Below are positions 46,031 to 56,369 of a stretch of 64,000 nucleotides of DNA, one piece after another (within the stretch, counting starts at the first letter, position 1; every line of letters starts with the position of its first letter). Made by a program: the position numbers and the translations under genes. Below the pieces are notes generated by a model. That model made no database searches. It was not told the origin of the DNA and saw only the letters and a program-made list of their open reading frames with translations. Origin of the DNA: Solea solea (taxonomy: Eukaryota; Chordata; Actinopteri; Pleuronectiformes; Soleidae); assembly GCF_958295425.1 (NCBI RefSeq), contig NC_081134.1, positions 9,236,054 through 9,300,053 on the forward strand. The letters are read 5' to 3'.

Positions 46031-47578
46031 AGCTAACTGGAAGATTATGTCAAGTTCTTGTGGGTCTGTGGTTGAGATAATTAATAGAAAACGCTAATGC
46101 TCATTGGTTGATGCTTTTTTTTTCTTGGCAAGAATTGGGTAAAAAGAAACTGCACAAGAAGGTTGATTGATTGTCAAGCCATTAGTCCTGATTCTCTGGG
46201 GCCTTGTAAGTCACTTGCTGTCCTTGACTGGTCCACTTAGACAGTAACAAGCAATCACAGATAAACAATATACGCTACTGTATTCAACACGACACAGAAA
46301 ACCTCAGTCATGAGTTCACATTGAGACACAGTGGTCTGAATCCTCTAGAGAACTTAAACTGGATGTTTGTGGAAAAGCCCACAAACATCTCTGGTCTTTT
46401 TTCCGTGAGGGTGGTGCATGAGTGTGAGTGAGAGGCTTCTCAGCGGTTTCCTATGCCCGTGTGTGAGTCTGTGATTGTGTGACTTCAAAGCCCTGCCTGC
46501 CCAGTCGCAGCTTGTCGGATACTTTTTAATGAAAGACAGTCTGAGGCAGGCACACACGCACACACTCACACACGGGCTTTTGTGACTGGAGCTTGTTAGT
46601 AGGGCAGCAGGAGAAGCCAGATAAAGCCAGCCCACACACCAGGTGCACACTACTGTCCATATGTTGTCTTTCTTCCTTCTTATAGACTAGTTTAATGTTA
46701 TTAACTGGAGCTGAGACACAAACATGCACGTACACACACAGGGTTTAGATGGTGCTTTCTTTGGCTAAAGTTCGGCAGTGATAACTCTGGAATCTTCCAT
46801 GTACACGGTCCACCCTTAACCCACCTGCTGTGATGACACACACTTGAGTAAGCAGTCTCTCTCTTTCTGTGCGTATGTGTGAGTGTGTGTGTGTGTGTGT
46901 GCTGAGGAGTGAACCGAGTGGCAGCACACATTGCCCGCCAGCAAATTACCTAATTTAAAGCGTGAGATAAAAGAGATACAGCTGGGGAAAATGCTAACAT
47001 TCTAAATGAGACAGTGTGTGAGTGTGTGTGTGAGAAATGTACACAGAATTAAACCATGATCTCACTCTGCGGTGGGGTGGCTGACTGGGGTGGTAGAAAT
47101 ATGTGTACTTTGTACCTGGTTAAAAATAAAAACTCACTGATTAAAACAATAACTTTGCTGCACTTCACGTTTTAGAGAAAGAAATGGTTCACACTAGGTT
47201 CAAACCTGTATCCACAGTATTTGTCTTCTTTTTTTTTTATCTGTAGGCAGTGTTAATGTTTGAAACATAAATCATTATCACTCTTACTGACAATTATTTC
47301 AGTGTACACATAAAAAAACAAAAAAAACCATTAAGTTCTGGTTTGTTGCTTGTGTACCAAGACTTTCCTCATCCACTTCCCTGTCTGTTCATGGTGTGAC
47401 TGACTCTTCCTGTGAACAGGAAGCACCGGCTGGCTTTCCTGGAAGAGATTGCTCCAGTTAAACCACAGACTGAACCACTAGTGAGAGAGCTCATCTTTGC
47501 TTTGCCTTTAGATTCTGTGAATACATTTATCACAACTGCATTTGCCTTCAAATAGAAGGCAGCTTTATATAGCAGACA

Positions 47579-47637
47579 ACGGTGTTCTCTTTTTAAGTGT
47601 CATACAGTATGTATGACACTTAAAAAGAGAAGACCGT
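47579..47637. repeat. 59-bp near-perfect palindrome
   Basis: Arms 47579-47605 and 47611-47637 pair over 27 bp with a single mismatch (47584/47632). The central A/T also pair, leaving a 3-nt loop. The arm core is TTCTCTTTTTAAGTGTCATA. No target-site duplication is visible. Confidence 0.92.
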
Positions 47638-48354
47638 ATGTATGTATAAGCCAAATTGATGGCATGAACCAAAACTGAAAGTGAATCAAACTGGCTTACT
47701 TTGAATTAAAACACCCACACAGGAAACTTACATATTCCACTAAAAATGACATCACCATGGAACTGATATTCAAACTTGAAACTACAATATCAACTGTGGT
47801 TACTATCAGAAATTGCCGTCACTTTGAATGAACATAAGCAGACTACCTGTGACCTTTCTATAAACTCAGGGTGGTTTGGTTTATCACAGAGATTTGGAGG
47901 TCAGTCATTACCTGTGTGTTTGTTTTTCTCCTGTTGTCTTGGTTTTTAAACTCAATGCCTGACTTTGCAGAAAATGACATTACCTAGTGTCACTGTGAGC
48001 AGTGTTGCGCAACGGGGGAATGTTTGTTTGTCTCCATGCTTGTACTGGTATTGTTGCGTGAGTGTGTTGGGAGGATGTAGAATGAGTCAGAGGGAATGTG
48101 TATTGTGTGTGTATGCATCATTATGTTCACTGTTTATTTCAATCAAAACAAAGCCAGAAAAAAAAATCTGTGAACATTTTTAAAAAGTCGTTTTTTGCCA
48201 ACATTGTTCCTCTCTCTGTGCCCTTTTAATCATCATCTTTCTGTGCATCTCTTGTTCTTTTTCTAGTTCATTCCCGAGACTGTTGTTTGTTGAAAAGTAG
48301 CAGCTGTTAATTCCTACTTTTAATTTTTTTTTTTTCTCTCCGTTTTCTTAACAG

Positions 48355-48586
48355 GAGCAGCTCCCACTCTGACTTCCTGAAGACATATGTGGCATGAAAC
48401 CAGATCATACACATCTTCATTCATCACCTCCTCCTCCTTCATCTCCCTCCACCATCACCAGTTAGGAACTCTCTCACAGCTCCACCGCATTGATGAGGTA
48501 ACATCAAGCTCCACACAGCACAGCACCCACCTGCTCAAGCACCGCCCCCCCTCCCCCTTCCTTCTGCCAACCCTTTCACTACAGCT
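48355..48586 (+). other. spsb4: spsb4 exon 2, 5'UTR part
   Basis: Runs from the acceptor AACAG (48350-48354) to the coding ATG. It holds at least two upstream ATGs: 48387 opens a 75-codon frame that ends at 48614, past the coding start, and 48394 opens a 23-residue frame ending at 48465. The rest is C/T-rich. Confidence 0.8.
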
Positions 48587-49319
48587 ATGGGTCAGAAGAT
48601 ATCTGGTGGGATAAAATCGGTAGACAGTCGCGGGGAAAGTGGTGGTTCCCCGTCTTATCGGCCCTTGGCTCATCGCCGGCAGCACCCGGCGCTAAGAGGC
48701 CCAGATTTCTCCAAACCTCCCAGGCTGGATCTCCTGCTGGACATGCCATGCGCTGGACCAGAGACCCAGCACCGCCACGCGTGGAACCCTGATGACCGCT
48801 CGCTCAACATTTTCATCAAAGACGAAGATAAATTGACATTTCACCGGCACCCGGTCGCTCAGAGCACAGACTGCATTCGGGGGCATGTCGGATACACAAG
48901 AGGTCTTCACGTGTGGAAGATCCACTGGCCCTCTCGGCAGCGAGGCACCCATGCAATAGTTGGAGTTGCAACATCAGAAGCTCCTTTACACTCCGTTGGG
49001 TACACGGCGTTGGTGGGGTCAGACTGTGAGTCCTGGGGCTGGGATCTGGGACGCAACCGGCTCTATCATGACAGTAAGAACCGGGCTCACAGCTCACTTC
49101 CATCTTACCCATGTTTTCTCGAGCCAGAGGAGTCGTTCACACCGCCGGACTCCCTGCTCGTGATTCTGGATATGGATGAAGGAACCCTGAGCTTCATGGT
49201 AGATGGACAGTATCTAGGAGTGGCGTTTCGAGGGCTGAAGGGCAAGAAGTTGTATCCCATTGTCAGCGCCGTGTGGGGACATTGTGAGATATCCATGAAG
49301 TACATCAACGGCTTGGATC
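48587..49319 (+). CDS. spsb4: SPSB4, SPRY domain-containing SOCS box protein 4 (main coding exon, 3' truncated by window)
   Basis: Encodes residues 1-244 and one base of codon 245, then the donor GTGAGT at 49320 (phase 1). The start [15 protein letters not shown] fits the family; an N-terminal linker (about 16-46) is followed by a SPRY/B30.2 domain (about 46-244) with [64 protein letters not shown] and [15 protein letters not shown]. Tyr139 and Trp230 lie about where the substrate-peptide pocket of SPSB proteins is expected. SPSB4 is favoured over SPSB1 by [30 protein letters not shown] and KYINGLD. SPSB proteins bind short motifs in targets and deliver them to an Elongin B/C-Cullin 5 ubiquitin ligase; inducible NO synthase is a known family target. 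Oddities are an N-terminus some 10 residues longer than human and about 3 extra residues near 167-176. The SOCS-box exon is absent from the window. Confidence 0.95.
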
Positions 49320-49412
49320 GTGAGTATTATGCACCACACTAAGAGTACATAAGTTTCTCACTACACATTACTCACTGCTTATTTTTGTTTACATACATGC
49401 TGACTACATGAT

Positions 49413-49430
49413 CCCCCCCCCCCCCCCCCC
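49413..49430 (+). repeat. C18 homopolymer
   Basis: An uninterrupted run of 18 C, 93 nt after the spsb4 exon 2 donor. Homopolymers of this length are prone to sequencing and polymerase length errors. Confidence 0.95.
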
Positions 49431-50106
49431 AAGACATAGGAAACCCAGTCTTTTTTTCACTGAATCCACTCCTGCTGTAGAAATGGATATGACCCTCCAA
49501 AGCCCCCTATGGTATCTGCAGCCACTAACCAACAACAACAGCATTCACAGCTAACCTCAGTTTGGTTGGAAGACATTAACATAGGTGTGTCATTTTGTAT
49601 TAGGAAAAATATCGAGCTAACCTAAACTACAAATCAAATAATATATGTTGTGATTTACATGTATTAGAGTTGTGAGGGTAAGGGTTAGGTGGAGCAATGG
49701 CAGTGAATTGGCAATATCACGGTAGATTGTGGACATTTGTATAAGGTTTGTTGTTTGTTTCAGAATTACTTCCTTGGCAATGCACTGAGTCAATTTTATT
49801 TAGATTTTCTACTGGAAATTGAGGTCACGGCAAACATGTTGTTGACACCTGTTTTGAACAAGTTTAATTTGAAATGAATGTTTAATGTTGCGGCAGGAAA
49901 CAAAACTAATCACCACTAATCAAAATGTTGAGATCCCTGGCTCCTCCAATCCAAGTGTTGAAGTGCAAAATTCCCCCGATGTGTGATTAGCTTATCACTT
50001 TATGTGAGAAAGGAGAAGTGCCATTTAATTCTTATCAAGTGCTGGCAGTGTTTTTGTATAAACAGAACATATCATTATTATTATTGTGGTCTTGGTTTTT
50101 CTATCA

Positions 50107-50215
50107 TTAACTCCACCAAGAAGGTTATGTTTTTTGTTTTTGTCTGTCCGTGAGCTGCATAACAAAAAAACCGAAGGAAGGATTTTAATGAAATTGGAAT
50201 ATTGATTAAGCCCAA
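50107..50215 (+). repeat. Dispersed 'AACTCCACCAAGAAGGTTATG' type repeat relic
   Basis: ACTCCACCAAGAAGGTTATG, then GTCTGTCCGTGAGCTGCATA and GGATTTTAATGAAATTGG, matches a widespread animal repeat whose class I cannot assign. Confidence 0.4.
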
Positions 50216-51095
50216 GGAAAAACTATTCAATTTTGCTGTATAGACACTGTAAGAATTGAGCTCTCTTTCTGTGCTTTCGCTCGTGAGTAAAGGAGTTTGT
50301 GCTGCAGTAAGTTTACATCTTGCTGCGGAAGAGGTCCAGCTGTGTACTTTTTTTATTATTATTTTAATGGACACGAGAGGAAAATGAGTTTACAAAGAGC
50401 GATTTGGATGTTATTCCACATGCTTTGGGGATTCAGATATTTGAAGATGGTGTGAGCTGTTCCCAGGAAACGTTGGATTATGTTATGCAACACTCCAAAT
50501 ATCCATCTACACGTGCGCGTCTAAAGGTAAGAGACAGCGTATTTTTCTTCTTCTCTAGTGAACAGCAGCTTTAAGATGAGCGTGTTGGAAGTGACCTTAG
50601 ACACACATCATGGACACACACCTGCTGGGAAGGGAAAGTGTGTGTTATGAAAACAGGCCTTATGATCTGACTCTAGTCATCTCCTTCCCTCTACTGTTTT
50701 TAGAAGCCAATGGCTGATATTTGACATAACAACATGGTTTGTTTTGTTTGTTACCCCGCGGAAAGCGGAAAGAGATCCTGCAGTTTGTTGCATCTGCTCC
50801 CTTTTGTTTTACCAATCATCTCAAATGTCTTAGAAGTGCACTGCTCTCTGGAGATGATGTTAAGAGCCTGTGTCATTAAACCTCAAAAAGAAGTCATCTC
50901 ATCCAAGTTTTAATTTGGACATTTTGATCTTAAATCTGCAGCTGAACGACAAGAACGTGAGTAAGAATTAAAACAAAGAATTCTTGGCTAAATTTCTTGA
51001 CCTTTCGTTTAAAAACTGCCTCGACACATGTTTAATAATCTCTCCACTTATGAACTGCAGATATTTGAAGATTAGTTGTAAGGATTATGACGTGA

Positions 51096-51440
51096 CAGTG
51101 ACAGGGTCATGCACTGTTGTCTCACAGCAAGAAGTCACCAGTTTGAATCCTGGTTCGACCAAGGGCCTTTCAGTGCGGTGTTTACATGTTGTCCCGGTGT
51201 GCCTGTGGTCATTCTCTGGTTACTCCAGTTGACTCACACAAGTACAAAAACATGTAGAGGTTAACTGGACACTCAAAATTGACTGTAGTTGTTGGTCTCT
51301 AAATGTTGGCCCTGCAATGGACTGGTGACCTGTCCAGGGTGTACTCCTCCTTTCGCCCTATGTCAGCTGGGATCGGCTCCCCGTGTCCCCGTGACCCTCA
51401 TGTGAAGGACGAAGCAATAGGCAATGACTGAGTGTGTGAC
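51096..51440 (+). mobile_element. SINE-like teleost interspersed repeat
   Basis: Ordered motifs are CACAGCAAGAAGTCACCAGT, TTTGAATCCTGGTTCGACC (similar to a Pol III B box), GGCCTTTCAGTGCGGTGTTT, GCAATGGACTGGTGACCTGT and CCAGGGTGTACTCCTCC, then a degenerate GAAGCAATAGGCAATGACTG tail. I recognise it as a very common fish repeat. It is diverged and not expected to be active. Confidence 0.65.
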
Positions 51441-54400
51441 AGGTCATGATGGTCTAGATTGAGCTGTAAAAGAGGCCGTTGTTGTGAAACCTTGTGCGTG
51501 TGTAATAGCAGTATAACTCATGGGAAAAAAGCATGTTAAGCCTCATTCTGTTCTTTATTATCAGATTTCTTTGGATATTTTATATGTAGACTGATTTGTA
51601 CTCCATCACTGAACACCTTTGATAATAGTCACTTGAACTTAACTCCCTGTAATCGCACACCTACACCTGGCTCTTTGCGTTACCAATTTACACTATCATA
51701 ATTATTGGTAGTGTCAGCATGTATATTTGTATACAGGTGTGCTTTCTCACAGTGTTGATAATTGATGGATGTGATGAAGTTGTTGATATAATTGAGAGGG
51801 AAGAGATTTTGAGCTAAAGGGAAACACTGGAAAATGAAATGTCTAAATGGAGATGGTGACTGGTAATCACTTCACCCGTGACAAAATATGTTGGTGCCTG
51901 CGGCGCGAGAAAATTGTGGTGGTGCTGGAAAAGAGAGGCGAGCTTCAAGTGATGGAGAATAAACCAGGCTTTAATGCGCCAGTGACAGTGCAGTTTTGAC
52001 TCACTTCCTCTGCATTTACATAGAAGTCTAGTCTTTTTTTTTTCCTCTTCCCAATGGCATTGCCAAGATGGCTGCCAAGCAAAGAGTCTTGCCCATAAAC
52101 ACTTTTTCTCTTTTCTTAGGCTTACTTCAAAGCACATACTTTGCGTCTTACTTTAACCGTTTTGTATCTGAGAGATTTCACGGCAAGCGATGGGGCAACC
52201 TGGAAGAATACGGAGAGTGTTGGGCCTTTTCAAAGTCTCCATTTCTGCCCGCAAGTAGACTTCATGCTGTGAAATGAGGTTTGACTGTTGAAAATGAGCA
52301 AAGCTTAATGCAGTGGGGAGAGTGGCAGTTGAAAGGCTCATGCTGATTGGTGTAGCTGACGGAAAAATGAGAAAGAGGCAACAAGAAATATGAAAATAAA
52401 TTTGATCGTAGTACAAACCAGAGGGATAAAGTGACATTAATCTCTGTGTTCATCTGTGCAAAACATTAGGATCTTAAAACTTAACAGCTAACAGGGACTA
52501 ATGACAGTGCTACCAAATGTATACATGTCTAATACTTCTGTTCCAAATGAGCAAGTATACACTTGTTTTTGCGTATACTTGTCTTTTGTTACTCCGGTGA
52601 GTGATGTTCGATGACACAAACTTGCTGTAAACCGATGATACTATCATATGCTCTGGAAGTTACATGTTGCAGCTGAATGTGTCTCACTTCACCCATCCCT
52701 TCCAAGCATGTAGGAGAACCTATGGTAGCCTTCAGTTACCATTAAAGCTTAAAAGGTGTAATGTTTATCCGTTAAAAACATGGCAGCCTCTGTAGAGAAG
52801 ACCTGCCTGTTTTGACTATAAAGGGTTCATTCTTTTGGTAATGAAAACACCAATTCATACACTCAGATGAGTGTACACTCCACTCAAAAATAAAAACAAT
52901 AATTTTATTCTTCCATTGGTGCCAAATAGGAAAAAAAAATCACCTAAATCTTAAACACTGGACCTTTTTCAAGTGGAGATAAATTGAGAAGAAGTCAGTC
53001 TAAAATAGCATCTATGTACTCCAAAACTCATAAACAACATAAATAATAAACACAAACACACCACACACACACACACACACACACACTCACAGAGCTTTAT
53101 TAAGAGACAAGCCTCAGGTGGGGGAAATCCACTTGGACCAAGACTCATTACATTCTCTCATTAGCACATTTATAGCCGAGAGGTCATTCTGGGTTATTGT
53201 TGCTCTGAATACAAACCTATTACTGTGCTAAGATTAATATCTCAAGACTTCATTCAGAGGTGAAGTAAACAACCTCCTTTTTGCAGAGTTGGCAAACGGG
53301 GTGCGATTACAGTCTGTGTGACAGCTCCACTAAATATTAGTTTCGAACTGAATGGGCTTGTCTGCCCTGCAGATGACTGGATGGATAGTGGGGATAGAGT
53401 GATAATTGCTGCCTGTGAGTGTATGAGTGGCTGTGAATGGCAAACCAGCTGCATGTGGTCAACTCCACTACAGACACAGAATCATGCGCCTGTTTCTCGC
53501 TGCGTTATTTCATTGTTATTGTTTTGTGTGTCAACTGAAAAAATGTGTGCGTGAGGCTCAATAAGTGTAATGTTTAAACCTATGCTGTGTGTTTGTGAGT
53601 GAGTCTGTCTGGTTGTGAAAAAAATCCTCTGGGTATTTCAGTAATGACTTTATCTAACAGCATCCTATGAGAAGCGACTATTGGATGCTTTGTGAGTTAT
53701 TGTTGCGTGGGGGAACAACATAACTGCAGGGTATTAGAAAGAGATTTACAGGAGTGGCGTCTCCTCACCAGAAACTATTTGTTTTTCTCATCACTCAGGC
53801 TGCACCAGGAGCAGTTGGTCATCACTTTACACCACCTTAGATCATTGCTCCTATTCCTGCAGTAACACTACACACACCAGTGAAAAATAAAACCAACAGC
53901 ACTCCAGGCTTGTGGTCATTTTAAGATCACACAAAGGCAGTCGGTGTCAGGAAAGCATCACGAGGACTAGTGCTGAGCAGGGTTCAAACTGCACTACACA
54001 GTAAATGTGGTGTAAATAATTCATCAGATTTAAAGACAAACATTTGGCTTGATTTATTTCTCGAAGCACATCTCCCTCTCTCTTGTCTTGTCTCTGTAAT
54101 TGTACCATTGCCCCAGCTTCAGCTCTAATATGTGCCACTCCCTCCTCTATCTGTTCCTCATTCTTATGCACACATCACACCAAACCATCACTCATTGGAA
54201 CATCTGGCAGTTTATGGCAGTGCCTGGGAGTGCCTTTCCTTTCAGCTAATGTGCAAACACTCAAAACTACATTTCAGACCTTTCCTAAGACATTTGGGTT
54301 AGGGTGAGGGCCACTCACTGTTGGCCACAAATGATTCTTACGTGAAAACATTACATTTAAGTGAAACGATTGCCCACTTTCTCTTTTCTGAGTTCTGGTG

Positions 54401-56280
54401 GTAAAGCTAATGTCAGTGCTGCTCGTTCTGGTTTTGGTCCAGAACATTGCACTTTACGGCATACACACACAGGTGGAACCATTCACTGAGAGGATGTCAT
54501 GGCAGAGGCAGCACAAAAACTGAAGTGGTTTAAGCAGAGTGATAGAATAAAGAGGCTGGACAAGGGAGAATGTTGGCCTGGTTTTCATTCGCTGGTGTTT
54601 GCTTGCTCTCCGCTGCTAGCAGAGGGACACTCGACTGAGAGTGACCTGGTTCTGTTACTGTTGGACGAGTCAGTGTAATAGTAGAGTGTTTGAGCTTGCG
54701 GTGTGTCAGGTGGTGTAATTGAAGTCATCTCGTCCTCTTGTCCCTCTCATTCATAAATCAAGTGATTCAAACAATGTGCACACAATGACCAATAGGTCAT
54801 ATAAGCCGGGTTTAAAACGCAAGCTACGTAAACTAAAGCACTATTGTTCTTTTCTTGGTTTTTCAGGGTTAGTTTTTGTTTCTAATATATAGAAAAAATA
54901 AAACAATGTAGTCATATTTGTAAGGAATTCTAAAACATAGGCTGCTGTGCCTGGTCTGAAGACATGCTTGTCAACAAATGGACGGTACCTCGACGAGAAG
55001 GGATGAAGCTGGAAAACAAAGGCAGCAAGAGATCGGGGTTTGAGGGACAAGAGGTTAGCCTAACCCATCTGGCTGACTCAGCATGGCAATATTTCAGAAT
55101 TTCAACACCGCACTGAAACACACCCACATCGCCGCACCTTCATTCACATCGTAATGTTTGAAATACACTGTGAACAATGACAAATACTTGAAATTAGCTG
55201 AAAGGAACGTGGCATTTGCAGAATGCAAACACTCACTAACTACCGACACTGAGATTTTACTGGAACAGAATAATCCATATTTCATAGTTAGAATGGCAAC
55301 TGCACGGCTCATTCCAGCATTCATGTCAGCGAGAAGTGACCCAGTTTTTTTCTCCTGTAAGCCGCCTTGATACTCTGACCTCCCTGCCTCTGCCCTACTG
55401 TTTAGTCTGCATCACATGGGCTTATACACTCCACATCTGACTGAAACCAGCTGCCCCTGCTTCTGCTGCTGCTGCTGCATGCAGACAGCCATTCACCAAA
55501 GCTATGTAACACTGAGATCCATTCATGACTGGCTTGTTTTCATGAGAGCCTTGGCACCCTGAGGCAACACGCTTTAGTTAACTTCCCTATGGTGGGTCAT
55601 TCTAATGTCACAGTCATTTTAACTGTGCCTGTAGAGCACATACACTCGTAGCTGTGCAGTTAAGTGCAGGTAACGTGCTGATTTTTGTTATTGACTTGGT
55701 AACAGCAAGTTTAGGTTTACACAACTGAGAAGCAGCTGGTGTAGTCTGTTGTTAAAGTCACACACTGGGAGTGACTGTGACCCCAGGGTGGGAATGGTGT
55801 CCTCCATCACCAATGATGAAATCCATGAAACCTACTACATAAACATATCGTGACAGAAAATAAAACACTGAATTGCCATTTTAAGAAAAGCCATGCTTGA
55901 TTAGCGAGAGAATGGGTGAGCGTCCCACCCAGCACCTGAATATTCTGGACGTTCTCCTGCTGTTGTGAACGTTTGAAGCAGGCCACGTCCAGAACATATT
56001 ATATTATATATACTGTATCTCAATATGTTCGACGGTAAAGACGTTCCGCGCACACACATTTTGAGACATACAATTTCTATGAGAGTCAAGTGCATAACAA
56101 TGTTGAGCTTTTCTGGGGGGGTTTTCCATTTCTCTTCCAATTATCATAGTTTTTATTCTAGACAGACAGACTTTTGTCAGTTTTGACATGATAGTGACAG
56201 TAAGTCACGCAGATAATTTTCCGTTGAGACTCTGCAAGATTAAAACACCTCTGTTGCTGCTTTCTACTGGCAAAATTGTC

Positions 56281-56369
56281 AGGGGAAGTCTGGGCTTCTC
56301 TGCTCTGGCTGCTACGCCCCCGCGACCCGACCGCAGATAAGCGGTAGAAAATGGATGGATGAATGGATG
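56281..56369 (+). mobile_element. 5'-truncated Rex3/RTE-like LINE 3' end
   Basis: GCGACCCGACCGCAGATAAG followed by CGGTAGAAAATGGATGG and a short GATG-type tail is the 3' terminus I associate with RTE-clade (Rex3-like) LINEs. Only about 90 bp remain. Confidence 0.55.

Larger units (their letters stand above)
41275..48354 (+). other. spsb4: spsb4 intron 1, last part
   Basis: No exon was recognised before the acceptor at 48353-48354, which has a strong polypyrimidine tract (T14 then CTCTCCGTTTTCTTAACAG). Contents are GT/CA arrays (42679-42700, 43263-43282), a GTGAGGACC repeat, a MITE relic at 45.8 kb and a long palindrome at 47.6 kb. Confidence 0.6.

Noticed and set aside
47579..47637. Palindrome as a microRNA precursor
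   Set aside because: The loop is only 3 nt and the stem is almost perfectly paired and too short for a usual pre-microRNA with flanking basal stem. Reported as a palindrome only.
48587..49319. Assignment as SPSB1
   Set aside because: [38 protein letters not shown] and YINGLD match SPSB4 better, and the SLC25A36 neighbour agrees.
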